This document shows, piece by piece, positions 1-9,883 of a stretch of 64,000 nt of DNA (positions within the stretch are counted from its first letter, which is position 1; every line of letters starts with the position of its first letter). This DNA comes from Telmatospirillum sp. (GTDB taxonomy: Bacteria; Pseudomonadota; Alphaproteobacteria; CACIAM-22H2), in assembly GCA_020248985.1 (NCBI GenBank), contig JADCGL010000005.1, positions 1-64,000 of the forward strand. Direction: 5' to 3'. The notes under the pieces were generated by a model that saw nothing but the letters and a program-made list of their open reading frames with translations, searched no databases and was not told where the DNA came from. A program made the position numbers and the translations under genes.

Positions 1-3000
1 CTCGTGCTCGGCAATTTCTCGAACACGCTCACGGTCACGAACGTCGAAACGCTGATCGGCGGCACCGGGGCCGACAGCATCACCTTCGGCATGGCCTACC
101 AGGGCGGCGAGACATTCAATCTCGGCGCAGGGGCGGACCGCCTCGTGCTCGACGACGGCGACAATTCGCTGACCCTCGTCAACATCGAAACTACGATCGG
201 CGGTGCCGGCAACGACACGGTCGCGCTCGGGGCGGTGATGACCGCAGGTCTCGTCGATCTGCGCGGCGGCAGCGACCAGCTCACGCTCGCCAACGGCAAC
301 AACCGCCTGACCGTGTCGAACGTCGAGACGCTGGTCGCGGGTACTGGCAACGATACGGTCACGCTGGGTTCGGTCGTTTCGACCGGCAATATCGATCTTG
401 CCGGCGGCAACGACCGCCTGATCCTCGGCAATTTCAGCAACACCGTCACGCTCGTCAATGTCGAGACCGTGGTCGGCGGCACGGGTGCCGACGACGTCAC
501 GCTGCAGAACGCCTACAATGCGGGTCAGACGGTCGATCTCAATGGCGGCAACGACCAGCTCACGCTGTCCGACAACGCCAACACGCTCACAATCGTCAAC
601 GTCGAATCGGTCGTCGGCGGCACGGCGAACGATACGGTCTCGACCGGGGCGGCAATGGGCTACGGCTCGATCGATCTGGGCGACGGCACGGACCGCGTGG
701 TGCTCGGCAATTTCTCTAACTCGCTGACCCTCACCAATGTCGAGAGCATCGTCGGCGGCACGGGTACCGACAACATCACGCTCGGCACCGCCTACAATGG
801 CGGCCAGAATTTCAATCTCGGTGCGGGCAACGACCGTCTCGTGTTGGCCGACGGCGAAAACACCATCACGATCGTCAACATCGAAACAGTGATCGGTGCC
901 GCGGGCGACGACACGGTTACGCTGGGGGCCGCGATGACGGCGGGCCTCATCGATCTGCGCAGCGGGTCCGACACGCTGATTCTCGCCGCAGGCGGCAACC
1001 GGATCACGGTTTCGAACGTCGAAACGCTCGTCGCAAATTCGGGGGCCGATACGATTACCCTTGGCTCGGCGATCACGTCGGGCCAGGTCGATCTGGGGGC
1101 TGGCGCCGACCGCTTGATCCTCGGCAACTTTGCCAACACGGTCACGGCCGTGAATGTCGAAACGGTGGTCGGCGGCACGGGTGCCGACGACGTGAGCTTG
1201 GCCAACGCGTTCAACGCGGGCCAGACGGTGGATCTGGGGGGCGGCAGCGACAAGCTGACGCTCGCCGACGCCGCCAACAACATGACCGCGCTCAATGTCG
1301 AAACGGTCGTCGGCGGTACCGCCAACGATACGGTGTGGCTTGCTTCGGCCGTCGCGGGCGGTTCGGTCGATCTCGGCGACGGCACCGACCGTCTGGTGCT
1401 CGGCAATTTCGCCAATTCGCTGACGGTCACGAACGTCGAAAGCCTCGTCGGCGGTACGAACAACGACAATGTCGTGCTCGGTACGGGCTACACGGCCGGC
1501 GAAACCTTCAACCTCGCCGCGGGCAACGACCGGCTTGTGTTGTTCGACTCGGGCAACACGATCACGGTCGCGAACATCGAGACGGTCGTCGGCGGCTATG
1601 GCTACGACACGGTCACGCTGGCCTCGGCCACCACGAGCGGCCTCATCGACCTCGGCGACGGCGCCGACGCGCTGATCCTGTCCTCGGGCGGCAACCGCCT
1701 GACGGTCACGAACGTCGAAACGATCATCGCAGGCTCGGGTGCGGACACGATCACGCTGGGCTCGGCCATCGAGACGGGCACGGTCGATCTGGGCGTGGGC
1801 AGCGACCGCCTGATCCTCAGCAACTTCAACAACACGCTCACACTCGTCAATGTCGAAACCGTGGTCGGCGGCACGGGTGCCGACGACGTGACGCTGACGG
1901 CCGCCATCACCGACGGCCGCACGGTCGATCTCGGCGGCGGGCGTGACACGCTGACGCTCGCGGGGGCCGCCAACACACTCACGATCCTGAACGTTGAACT
2001 CGTCACCGGCGGTACCGGCAACGACACGCTGGCGCTGGGGACCGGCATCGTCGACGGGTCGATCGATCTCGGGGCCGGCACCGACCGCCTTGTGCTCGGC
2101 AACTACGCCAATTCGCTGACCGTCACCAATGTCGAGGGCATCGTCGGCGGGTCGGGCAACGACAGCGTCACGCTCGGCACCGGCTTTGTTGCGGGCGAAA
2201 CCTTCAATCTCGGCAGCGGTAGCGACCGCCTCGTGCTGGCCGATGCCGACAACACCGTCACGGTCACCAACGTCGAAACGATCATCGGCCAAGGCGGCTA
2301 CGACACGGTCACGATGGGCACCGTGCTCACCAACGGCTTGGTCGATCTCGGCGAAGGGACCGACCGGCTTGTGCTGGCCGCAGGCGACAATCGCCTGACG
2401 GTCGCCAATGTCGAGAATCTCGTCGCGGGTGCCGGTGCCGATACGATCACGATGGGCTCGGCCGTCACGGCGGGCCAGCTCGATCTGGGGGCGGGCAGCG
2501 ACCGGCTGGTGCTCGGCGATTTCACGAACACGGTCACCATCGTCAATATCGAAACGGTCGTCGGCGGGGCCGGCGACGATACGGTTTCGCTGGTTTCGGG
2601 TTTTGCCTCGGGCCAGACCTTCGATTTCAAGGGCGGCTACGACGCGCTCGTGCTGGCCGATGCCGCGAACTCGATCACGGCCACGAACGTCGAGACCGTC
2701 GTCGGCGGCACGGCCGCCGATACGGTCACACTCGGCACCGCGATGACCGACGGCAGCATCGATCTTGGTGCAGGCAACGACCGCCTCGTGCTCGGCAACT
2801 ACGCCAATTCACTGACCATCACCAACATCGAAACGCTGGTTGGCGGCACGGGTTCGGACAATATCGTGCTCGGTACGGCCTACAGCGGCAACGAGCTTTT
2901 CGATCTCGGCAATGGCAGCGACCAGCTGGCCCTGGGCGACGGCACCAACACGATCCGTGTCGCCAATATCGAGACGATCTATGGCGGCTCGGGCGACGAT

Positions 3001-5451
3001 GCGGTGACGCTGACGGGTGCCATGACCAACGGCAACATCGATCTGGGCTTCGGCAACGACCGCGTCACGCTCGTCTCGGGCACCAACCGCCTGACCTTGT
3101 CGAACGTCGAGACGATCGTCGCGGGCTCGGGTGCGGACACGATCACGCTCGGCTCGGCCATCACCAGCGGTGCCATCGATCTGGGCGCTGGCAGCGACCG
3201 CCTGATCCTCGGCAATTTCGACAACTCCGTCACGCTCGTGAATGTCGAGACCGTTGTCGGCGGCTCTGGCAACGACAATGTAACGCTGACGGCCGCCTAC
3301 AATTCGGGCGATCCGTTCGATCTCGGCGGCGGTCTCAACGAGCTCACGCTCGCCAACGCGGCCAACACGATCACGATCCGCAACATTGAAACGGTCACCG
3401 GTGGTACGGCCGCCGACACGGTCACGCTCGCCACTGCGATCACGCAGGGCTCGATCGATCTGGGTGCGGGTGCCGACCGCTTGGTGCTCGGCAACTTCGC
3501 CAACACGCTCACCGTCACCAACGTCGAAGCCTTGGTCGGCGGGACGGGCAGCGACAACGTGACTTTCGGCACGTCCTACACGGGCGGCGAGACCTTCAAT
3601 CTCGGCAACGGGTCCGACACGCTCACGCTTGCCGACAGCGGCAACCGCATCACGGTCACCAATGTCGAGGCTTTGGCCGGCGGCAATGGCGACGATACGG
3701 TCACGCTCGGTTCGGTCATGACCAACGGGGCCGTGCATTTGGGCTCGGGCCGCGACGCGCTTGTGCTGGCGGCGGGCAACAACTCGCTGACCGTGGGCGG
3801 GGTCGAAACGCTGACCGGCTCGACCGGGACCGACACGATCGCACTCGGGACGGCGATCACCAGCGGCTTCTTCGATCTCGGCAGCGGCTACGACCGCCTG
3901 TCGCTCGGCAACTTCGCCAACACGATCACCGTCTCGAACGTCGAGACGATCGTCGGCGGAAGTTTCGGCGACGACGTCACGCTCGGCACGACCTACATCA
4001 CCGGCGACACGTTCGATCTGGGGGCGGGCGGCGACAGGCTCACCCTCGCCGACGGCGGCAACACGATCACGCTCGTCAACATCGAAACGCTGGTCGGCGG
4101 TTCGGGCGCCGATACGGTGACGCTGGGCGCTGCCTTCCAGAGCGGCTCTGTCGATCTCGGGGCGGGCAACGACCGCCTCGTGCTCGGCAATTTCGCGAAC
4201 ACGCTCACGGTGCTCAATGTCGAAACGCTGGTCGGCAGCTCGGGTGGGGACGTCGTCACGTTCGGCACCGCCCTCGTCGGCGCCACGATCGACCTTGCCG
4301 TCGGCAACGACCGCGTCGTGCTCGGCGACTTCGTCAACACGGTGACACTCCTCAACGTCGAAGCTCTGACCGGCGGTGCCTCGACCGACAACGTGACGCT
4401 CGGCACCGTCTTCACCGCCGGCGAGACGTTCGATCTGGGTGCAGGCACCGACACGCTCACGCTTGCGGCCGGCGGCAACACGCTCACCGTCGCCAACGCC
4501 GAATCGATCTACGGCGCATCGGGTGCGGACTCGATCACGCTGGCGGCGTCCGCCTTGCGCAGCGTGGTCGACATGGGGGCGGGCTACGACTCGCTCACGC
4601 TGGGTGCGGGCAACAACACGGTCACGATCTTCAACGTCGAAACGCTTGTCGCGGGCAGCGGCAACGACACGCTGACGCTCGGCGATGCGCTCGTTCAGGG
4701 CACGATCGACCTTGGCGGCGGTGCCGACCGTCTGGTGCTCGGCGACTTCGACAACACGATCACGGTCGCGAATATCGAGATCATCGTCGGTGGCACGGGC
4801 AACGACGATGTGCGCCTGACGAGCTCCTATACGGCCGGCCAGCGCATCGATCTCGGCAACGGCAACGACCGCGTCACGCTCAGTGCCGGCGGCAACACCG
4901 TCACCCTCTCGAGCGTGGAAACGGTCATCGGCAACAGCGGCGACGACACGGTTTCGCTCGGCACGGTCGTGACGTCCGGCACCATGGATCTGGGCGGCAG
5001 CAGCGACACGCTGATCCTCGCCAACGGCACCAACACCGTGACGATCGCCAACATCGAAGCGATCCTCGGCGGCAGCGGGGCCGACACGATCATCGTCTCG
5101 GGCAATCTCGACGTCGCCATCCTCGGCGGCGGCGGGGCCGACCAGCTCTATGGCAGCTCGGGCCGCGACTATCTCGACGGCGGCAACGGCAACGACTATC
5201 TGAGCGGCGGTGCGGGCGTGGATACGTTCGCGGCCTCGGCCGGTGCGGACACGATCGCCGACTACACGGCCGGCGACAAGATCGACCTCAGCGGCTTCAA
5301 GGACTTCAACTCGCTGGCAGGCGTCGCCGACGTGGCAAGCGACGTTTCGGGCGGCCTGCTGCTGAGCCTTGCGACCGGCAGCTCGGTCACGATCCTCGGC
5401 AAGAGTGTTGCCGACCTCGCGTCGATGTCGGACGACTTTATCTTCGGCTAA
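1..5451 (+). CDS. Giant secreted repeat protein with RTX C-terminus (5' end outside window)
   Basis: The reading frame is open from base 1, so only the C-terminal 1816 codons are seen. Nearly all of it is a chain of 46-47-residue units of the type LxLGNFxNTxTxxNVET...GGxGxDxVTLG...DLGxGxDR, predicted to form beta-rich, Asp/Gly-rich Ca2+-binding folds. It ends with a short block of canonical RTX nonapeptides (GGGGADQLY, GGNGNDYLS) and a serralysin-type tail finishing in DDFIFG, which in this family is the uncleaved signal for type I secretion. No enzymatic domain is visible. The likely role is an extracellular adhesin or surface-layer-like protein; that is inference. No secretion genes lie in this window. 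The stop overlaps the lysA stop on the other strand by 4 bases. Confidence 0.85.
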   Translation, partial: LVLGNFSNTLTVTNVETLIGGTGADSITFGMAYQGGETFNLGAGADRLVLDDGDNSLTLVNIETTIGGAGNDTVALGAVMTAGLVDLRGGSDQLTLANGNNRLTVSNVETLVAGTGNDTVTLGSVVSTGNIDLAGGNDRLILGNFSNTVTLVNVETVVGGTGADDVTLQNAYNAGQTVDLNGGNDQLTLSDNANTLTIVNVESVVGGTANDTVSTGAAMGYGSIDLGDGTDRVVLGNFSNSLTLTNVESIVGGTGTDNITLGTAYNGGQNFNLGAGNDRLVLADGENTITIVNIETVIGAAGDDTVTLGAAMTAGLIDLRSGSDTLILAAGGNRITVSNVETLVANSGADTITLGSAITSGQVDLGAGADRLILGNFANTVTAVNVETVVGGTGADDVSLANAFNAGQTVDLGGGSDKLTLADAANNMTALNVETVVGGTANDTVWLASAVAGGSVDLGDGTDRLVLGNFANSLTVTNVESLVGGTNNDNVVLGTGYTAGETFNLAAGNDRLVLFDSGNTITVANIETVVGGYGYDTVTLASATTSGLIDLGDGADALILSSGGNRLTVTNVETIIAGSGADTITLGSAIETGTVDLGVGSDRLILSNFNNTLTLVNVETVVGGTGADDVTLTAAITDGRTVDLGGGRDTLTLAGAANTLTILNVELVTGGTGNDTLALGTGIVDGSIDLGAGTDRLVLGNYANSLTVTNVEGIVGGSGNDSVTLGTGFVAGETFNLGSGSDRLVLADADNTVTVTNVETIIGQGGYDTVTMGTVLTNGLVDLGEGTDRLVLAAGDNRLTVANVENLVAGAGADTITMGSAVTAGQLDLGAGSDRLVLGDFTNTVTIVNIETVVGGAGDDTVSLVSGFASGQTFDFKGGYDALVLADAANSITATNVETVVGGTAADTVTLGTAMTDGSIDLGAGNDRLVLGNYANSLTITNIETLVGGTGSDNIVLGTAYSGNELFDLGNGSDQLALGDGTNTIRVANIETIYGGSGDDAVTLTGAMTNGNIDLGFGNDRVTLVSGTNRLTLSNVETIVAGSGADTITLGSAITSGAIDLGAGSDRLILGNFDNSVTLVNVETVVGGSGNDNVTLTAAYNSGDPFDLGGGLNELTLANAANTITIRNIETVTGGTAADTVTLATAITQGSIDLGAGADRLVLGNFANTLTVTNVEALVGGTGSDNVTFGTSYTGGETFNLGNGSDTLTLADSGNRITVTNVEALAGGNGDDTVTLGSVMTNGAVHLGSGRDALVLAAGNNSLTVGGVETLTGSTGTDTIALGTAITSGFFDLGSGYDRLSLGNFANTITVSNVETIVGGSFGDDVTLGTTYITGDTFDLGAGGDRLTLADGGNTITLVNIETLVGGSGADTVTLGAAFQSGSVDLGAGNDRLVLGNFANTLTVLNVETLVGSSGGDVVTFGTALVGATIDLAVGNDRVVLGDFVNTVTLLNVEALTGGASTDNVTLGTVFTAGETFDLGAGTDTLTLAAGGNTLTVANAESIYGASGADSITLAASALRSVVDMGAGYDSLTLGAGNNTVTIFNVETLVAGSGNDTLTLGDALVQGTIDLGGGADRLVLGDFDNTITVANIEIIVGGTGNDDVRLTSSYTAGQRIDLGNGNDRVTLSAGGNTVTLSSVETVIGNSGDDTVSLGTVVTSGTMDLGGSSDTLILANGTNTVTIANIEAILGGSGADTIIVSGNLDVAILGGGGADQLYGSSGRDYLDGGNGNDYLSGGAGVDTFAASAGADTIADYTAGDKIDLSGFKDFNSLAGVADVASDVSGGLLLSLATGSSVTILGKSVADLASMSDDFIFG
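4..4179 (+). repeat. Six exact-length 696-bp super-repeats, each of five ~46-aa units
   Basis: The codon pair GTG CTC of the GNF/GNY unit recurs at 4, 700, 1396, 2092, 2788, 3484 and 4180, always exactly 696 bases apart. Each super-repeat encodes five sub-units of 47, 46, 46, 47 and 46 residues (232 in all), each position with its own signature. In most copies position 1 has NFNLG or FDLG, position 3 has the NRLTVSNVETLVAG type, and position 4 has GADDVTL and GQTVDL. After 4180 the order breaks down into degenerate units. Confidence 0.9.
5119..5229 (+). repeat. RTX nonapeptide Ca2+-binding block
   Basis: Codons here read as successive GGxGxDxLx nonapeptides (LGGGGADQLYG, YLDGGNGNDYL, SGGAGVDTF), the hemolysin-type calcium-binding repeat. 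In known RTX proteins these fold into a parallel beta-roll after export and precede the type I secretion signal. Confidence 0.85.
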
Positions 5452-6728
5452 CGCTTGGGTTTGGATTTGGTCTGCCAGGGTGCGAGCGCATCCTGGCCGA
5501 TCAACTCGGCGAGCGTCTGGCGCGCGCGCACGGCCGCGTGCCGCTTGCCCTTCACGAGCACTTCGGGGGCGAGCGGGCGCGCATTGTAGGTGGACGACAT
5601 CACCGCCCCGTAAGCGCCCGCCTGGCGCACGGCAACGAGATCACCTTGTTCCAGCGGCGGCAGATCGCGGTCATGCGTAAAAAAATCGCCGGACTCGCAG
5701 ACCGGTCCCACCACGTCGTAGAGCCGCTTCCTGCCTTTGCGCGGGGCTGCGACCGGTTCGATCGGCATCCAAGCTTCGTAGAGCGTGGGGCGGATGAGAT
5801 CGTTCATCGCCGCATCGAGAATGGCGAAGCTCTTAGCCGAGCCCTTCTTGACGTATTCGACGCGCGCCACGAGCGCACCCGCATCGGCCACGAGCCAGCG
5901 CCCCGGTTCGACGATCAGATCGAGCCCCAGACCCTTCACGGCCGCGCGCACGGCCGCCGCATAGGCTTTGAGATCGGGCGGCGTTTCGTCCTTGTAGACC
6001 ACGCCGAGCCCGCCGCCGAAATCGATGCGCTTCAGCGCGTGCCCTTGCGCGCGCAAAGCCGTCGCCATGTCGGCCATGCGCTTGAAGGCCGCGCGATAGG
6101 GGGTCACGTCCGTGATCTGGCTGCCGATATGCGTCGAGATCGCTTCGATCGCCACGCCCTTCAGGCTGCGCGCCTGCTCGGCCAGCGCCATCGCGTGCGC
6201 GATCTCGATGCCGAATTTGTTTTCGGTTTTGCCGGTCGTGATTTTTTTGTGCGTCTTGGCGTCCACGTTGGGATTGACGCGCAAAGCCACGCGCGCAATC
6301 CCGTGCTGGGCCTGTGCCACGGCCGACAAGCGCGCAAGCTCTTCGCCCGATTCGACGTTGAACTGCAAAATGCCCGCATCGAGGGCGAGCGCCATTTCCT
6401 CGGCCGTTTTGCCCACGCCCGCAAACACGATCTTGTGCGGCGGCACGCCCGCCTGCAATGCGCGCAGCAATTCGCCGGCCGACACGATGTCCGCACCCGC
6501 CCCCAGCTTCGCAAACGTGGCGATCACGGCCTGGTTGGAGTTGGCTTTCAGCGCGTAGCAGATCGTCGGCTTGAGATCCGCGAGGCTCGCTGCGAACAGC
6601 TTGTAGCGCGCTTCGAGCACCGACTGGCTGTAGAGCCACAAAGGTGTTCCGTATTCGGCGGCGAGTTTGGAGACCGCCACCCCGTCGCACTGGAGGGCAG
6701 CGTTTTTGCGCGTAAAGCCGATGCTCAT
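5448..6728 (-). CDS. lysA: Diaminopimelate decarboxylase
   Basis: A PLP-dependent fold III enzyme that decarboxylates meso-diaminopimelate to L-lysine, the last step of lysine synthesis, in the cytoplasm. The 426-residue length is normal. The PLP lysine is K61 in CYALKANSNQ. A glycine loop GGGLGVVY near residue 236 binds the cofactor phosphate, and the CESGDFF motif near residue 346 supplies the cross-subunit active-site cysteine. The ATG overlaps the lptM stop (ATGA), so it is translated as the last gene of argH-lptM-lysA. The stop overlaps that of the converging RTX gene, leaving no room for a terminator. Confidence 0.97.
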   Translation of the reverse strand: MSIGFTRKNAALQCDGVAVSKLAAEYGTPLWLYSQSVLEARYKLFAASLADLKPTICYALKANSNQAVIATFAKLGAGADIVSAGELLRALQAGVPPHKIVFAGVGKTAEEMALALDAGILQFNVESGEELARLSAVAQAQHGIARVALRVNPNVDAKTHKKITTGKTENKFGIEIAHAMALAEQARSLKGVAIEAISTHIGSQITDVTPYRAAFKRMADMATALRAQGHALKRIDFGGGLGVVYKDETPPDLKAYAAAVRAAVKGLGLDLIVEPGRWLVADAGALVARVEYVKKGSAKSFAILDAAMNDLIRPTLYEAWMPIEPVAAPRKGRKRLYDVVGPVCESGDFFTHDRDLPPLEQGDLVAVRQAGAYGAVMSSTYNARPLAPEVLVKGKRHAAVRARQTLAELIGQDALAPWQTKSKPKR

Positions 6729-6919
6729 GGCGTTGTTCTCGGAATGAAATTGTCGTCGACGGTGGCGGGCGGGGCGGGCGGGCGCGGCGCGTTGCCGGGA
6801 TAGCTGCGCGGAAAGCGCGGATCGACGTTGGGCGGCGCTTCCGGATCGCCTTTGCGCCCGCAGGCGGCGACGGCGAACACCAGCATTAGGGCAATAAACG
6901 CGGCGAGCAGACGCTTCAC
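6725..6919 (-). CDS. lptM: LptM-like small lipoprotein
   Basis: A 64-residue lipoprotein with a GTG start that overlaps the argH stop (GTGA); its own TGA overlaps the lysA ATG. A short positive N-terminus (MKRLL), a hydrophobic stretch and the lipobox VAAC at residues 17-20 predict signal peptidase II cleavage and lipidation of C20, followed by GRKGDP. The mature part is proline-rich and low in complexity. The position between argH and lysA and the CGxKGxx start match the LptM (YifL) family, which in E. coli helps mature the LPS translocon LptD/LptE. The same role here is inferred. Confidence 0.85.
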   Translation of the reverse strand: MKRLLAAFIALMLVFAVAACGRKGDPEAPPNVDPRFPRSYPGNAPRPPAPPATVDDNFIPRTTP

Positions 6920-8337
6920 AGGAACCTCCGGCGCGCCGCCGCGACGGCCTTCTTCACGTTGGCCGGTGCCGTGCCGCCGAAACTCGTGCGGCTGGCGACG
7001 GAGTTTTCGACGCCGAGCACTTTGAACACCGACTTGTCGATGCGCGGCTCGATCGCCTGCATGTCGGCAAGCGACAGATCGGCGATGTCGCAGCCTTTTT
7101 CCTCGGCGCGCCGCACGATGCGGCCCGTCGCGTGATGCGCCTCGCGGAACGGCATGCCGAGCACGCGCACGAGCCAGTCGGCGAGATCGGTCGCGGTCGT
7201 GAAGCCGGCACTGGCCGTCGCTTTCATGCGCGCGGCATCGACCGAGATGTCGTCGATCATGCCGGTCATGGCGCCGATCCCGAGCATCAGCGCGTCGGCG
7301 GCGGCAAAGCAGCGCGCTTTGTCTTCCTGCATGTCTTTGGAATAGGTGAGCGGCAGCCCTTTCATGACGGTGGCAAGCCCGATGAACGAGCCGAGCAGGC
7401 GGCCCGTCGACGCGCGCACGAGCTCGGCTGCGTCCGGGTTGCGCTTCTGCGGCATGATCGAGGAGCCGGTCGTCCACGCGTCCGACAGGCGCGCAAAGCC
7501 GAATTGCGGGCCGGTCCAGAACACGATTTCTTCGGCCAGGCGCGACAGATGCAAGGCCGCGATCGCGGCTGCGGCGAGAAACTCGAGCGCAAAATCGCGG
7601 TCGGCCACGCTGTCGAGCGAGTTGGCGGTCGGCCGCTCGAAGCCCAGTTCGCGCGCCGTGAAGTCGCGGTCGATCGGGAACGAGGTGCCGGCAAGGGCGG
7701 CAGCCCCCAGCGGGCATTCGTTCATGCGGCGGCGCGCATCGGCAAAGCGCGCGCGGTCGCGGCCCGCCATCTCGACATAGGCCATCAGATGGTGGCCGAA
7801 CGTGACGGGCTGGGCCGGCTGCAGATGCGTGAAGCCCGGCATGACCGTGCCCGCATGGAGGGCTGCCTTGTCGATGAGCGCACGCTGGAATTCGCGCAAC
7901 GCCGCTTCCGCACGGTCGCAGGCGCCGCGCACCCACATTTTGAAGTCCAGCGCCACTTGGTCGTTGCGCGAGCGCGCCACATGCAAGCGCTTGGCAGGCT
8001 CGCCGATCAGGTCGGCCAGCCGCGCTTCCACATTCATGTGGATGTCTTCGAGTTCGGACTTGAAGACGAATTCGCCCTGTTCGATTTCGCGGCGTACCTC
8101 TTCGAGGCCGCGCACGATCGCCGCCACGTCCTTGGCCTTCAGGATCTTGGCGCGCGCCAGCATCTTGGCGTGCGCGGTCGAGCCCGCAATGTCTTCGGCA
8201 TAGAGCCGCCGGTCTACGTCGATCGAAGCGTTGATCTTCTGCATGATCGCGTCGGGGGCGACGCCGAAGCGCCCGCCCCACATCGGGTTGGCGGCGGCTT
8301 TGCTTTTCGGGCGGGAAGTCTTTGTCGGGCGGGCCAT
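6916..8337 (-). CDS. argH: Argininosuccinate lyase
   Basis: Splits argininosuccinate into arginine and fumarate, the last step of arginine synthesis. It is a cytoplasmic homotetramer of the fumarase/aspartase superfamily. The superfamily signature [12 protein letters not shown] is present near residues 287-298 and holds the catalytic serine loop. [10 protein letters not shown] is an ordinary non-conserved tail before MWGGRF, the usual start of the conserved part. The 473-residue length is normal. First gene of argH-lptM-lysA; it diverges from the thioredoxin gene, whose chosen start lies about 20 bases away. Confidence 0.97.
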   Translation of the reverse strand: MARPTKTSRPKSKAAANPMWGGRFGVAPDAIMQKINASIDVDRRLYAEDIAGSTAHAKMLARAKILKAKDVAAIVRGLEEVRREIEQGEFVFKSELEDIHMNVEARLADLIGEPAKRLHVARSRNDQVALDFKMWVRGACDRAEAALREFQRALIDKAALHAGTVMPGFTHLQPAQPVTFGHHLMAYVEMAGRDRARFADARRRMNECPLGAAALAGTSFPIDRDFTARELGFERPTANSLDSVADRDFALEFLAAAAIAALHLSRLAEEIVFWTGPQFGFARLSDAWTTGSSIMPQKRNPDAAELVRASTGRLLGSFIGLATVMKGLPLTYSKDMQEDKARCFAAADALMLGIGAMTGMIDDISVDAARMKATASAGFTTATDLADWLVRVLGMPFREAHHATGRIVRRAEEKGCDIADLSLADMQAIEPRIDKSVFKVLGVENSVASRTSFGGTAPANVKKAVAAARRRFL

Positions 8338-8356
8338 GTCGACCTATATTAGCAGC

Positions 8357-8935
8357 ATGCAAAACGCGAAGACCAACCGGCGAACGGTGCTGGCCCTGGC
8401 GGCGGGCGCGACCCTAGCGCTTGGCGCAAAGGGATCAAGTGTTTTCGCCCAGGCATCGGGTTTCGCCGGCAAGATGGGGCCGTTCAAGCCGCATCCCGAA
8501 CCGCGGCCCACGCCCGAGATTTCGTTTCAAGACGCCGACGGGCGCACGCTCGGGCTCGGCGATTTTCGCGGCCGTGTGGTGGTGTTGAACTATTGGGCGA
8601 CCTGGTGCGCGCCGTGCGTGGAAGAGATGCCGTCGCTCGACCGGCTTCAGGTGCAGATGGGCCAAGCGGGTGTTGCCGTGCTGGCAATCTCGGTCGATCG
8701 CGGCGGCATGCGCCAAGTGGCCCCTTTTTTCGCCGCCAATTCGCTTGCCAATCTGCCCGTCTATCTCGATCCGTCGGGCGCATCGATGCGCGCCTTTGCG
8801 GTGCGCGGCCTGCCGACCACGATGGTTATCGATCCCGACGGGTTCGAGCGCGGCCGGCTCGAAGGGGCGGCGGCGTGGGACAGCCCGGCCGCCGCGCGCA
8901 TGCTGCGTCAGTACTTGTCCAAGAAAACGATCTGA
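8357..8935 (+). CDS. TlpA/ResA-like periplasmic thioredoxin
   Basis: A 192-residue exported thiol-disulfide protein. The N-terminus NRRTVLALAAGATLALGA looks like a twin-arginine or Sec signal, cleaved around FAQA (about residue 32). The thioredoxin fold follows with YWATWCAPC (C84, C87) and the cis-proline loop RGLPTT. TlpA/ResA proteins reduce disulfides in the periplasm, for instance on apocytochromes or copper chaperones; the partner here is unknown. The start at 8357 gives a clean signal peptide; an in-frame ATG at 8336 would overlap the argH start. Its 3' end overlaps the opposing zinc-ribbon gene by 28 bases. Confidence 0.87.
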   Translation: MQNAKTNRRTVLALAAGATLALGAKGSSVFAQASGFAGKMGPFKPHPEPRPTPEISFQDADGRTLGLGDFRGRVVVLNYWATWCAPCVEEMPSLDRLQVQMGQAGVAVLAISVDRGGMRQVAPFFAANSLANLPVYLDPSGASMRAFAVRGLPTTMVIDPDGFERGRLEGAAAWDSPAAARMLRQYLSKKTI

Positions 8936-9804
8936 AGCTGGTTGGCGTTGGCGGGCGGGTTCGCAAGCTGGGTTGCGAACATCGCCTCGGCCCCCGGCTC
9001 GAGCCGTGCTATTTCGGCGGCGAATTCCCAGCCGGCGACCTCGTTGCCGCCGGCGTCGCGCAAGACCGCGCGCATTTGCGGCACATTGCGCGGCAGGTCG
9101 GTTGCGTTGCGCACGCGGCCCGTGACGAGCAGGGCCGGCGCCCCGTCGAGCGTGCCGCGTGTGGGTACGGGCGAGACGACCTCGAGCCCTTCGCCGGGCA
9201 GCGGGACTTGAAACTGCAGCGCTTGGTAGATCGGGCGCGTCTCGGGGAAGCGCGCCATGATTTCGGTCTGCGCGAAGATTCCGACCCCGAGCACGGATGT
9301 GGTCAGCGCAAAAAGCAGCCAGCCGATCGCTGCCGCAATCGAGCGGCGTTTGGGCGAAGGCGCAATCGCCTCCTCCGCCGGCTTGAGTGCGGCTGGCATC
9401 GGGTCGGATTCGTTGGCGAGCGTCTCGCGCACCGCTTCCATCGTGCGCTGGAAGCTCTGGGCCGCGGGAACCGGATCTTCGGGCTCCTCCATCGGCGGCA
9501 GCGGCCGCGGAGTCGGCATCGGCATGGGCGGCGATGGCGGCGGAGGGGGCGGCGGCGGGGGTGGAGCTGCGGAAGAGCCTCGCCCAGGTGCCTCCGGCAT
9601 GTCGAGCGGATCGTCGCCGCCGAAGGCTTGGCGCATGCGCTTGGCGGTTTTGGGGAAGCGCGGATTGACCTCGAGAATCGCCTGGCGCGGTTTTTGGTGC
9701 CAGCTATGGCCGCAATTGCCGCAACGCACGGTGCGCCCGGCATTGCCGAGGGCCTCGTCGGGCACGCGAAAGCGCGTAGAGCAAGTCGGGCACGCCAGAA
9801 TCAT
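8908..9804 (-). CDS. Zinc-ribbon membrane protein, DUF3426 / MJ0042 type
   Basis: Starts MILACPTCSTRFRVP, with a two-CxxC zinc ribbon (C5, C8, C28, C31) of the MJ0042 type. A long disordered, proline-rich linker (ten consecutive prolines near residues 78-88) leads to one transmembrane helix at about 155-178. The C-terminal DUF3426 beta-domain would lie in the periplasm. The start at 9804 places the ribbon at the extreme N-terminus, as in homologues; an upstream in-frame ATG would add an unlikely 12 residues. The function of this family is not established. It diverges from ftsE, an arrangement common in alphaproteobacteria. Confidence 0.85.
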   Translation of the reverse strand: MILACPTCSTRFRVPDEALGNAGRTVRCGNCGHSWHQKPRQAILEVNPRFPKTAKRMRQAFGGDDPLDMPEAPGRGSSAAPPPPPPPPPPSPPMPMPTPRPLPPMEEPEDPVPAAQSFQRTMEAVRETLANESDPMPAALKPAEEAIAPSPKRRSIAAAIGWLLFALTTSVLGVGIFAQTEIMARFPETRPIYQALQFQVPLPGEGLEVVSPVPTRGTLDGAPALLVTGRVRNATDLPRNVPQMRAVLRDAGGNEVAGWEFAAEIARLEPGAEAMFATQLANPPANANQLQIVFLDKY

Positions 9805-9883
9805 AAGGCTTTTATAGGGCCTTAGACGGCACGGGGGCAAGCTTGCGCCGTCTTGCCCGCGCGTGCCAGCATCCGTTCTGCCA

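Noticed and set aside
2809-3738. Long minus-strand open frames through the RTX gene
   Set aside because: They are shadows created by high G+C and the repetitive code; no independent start or homology.
9829-9867. Imperfect hairpin before ftsE
   Set aside because: Mismatched GC-rich pairing expected by chance in this base composition.
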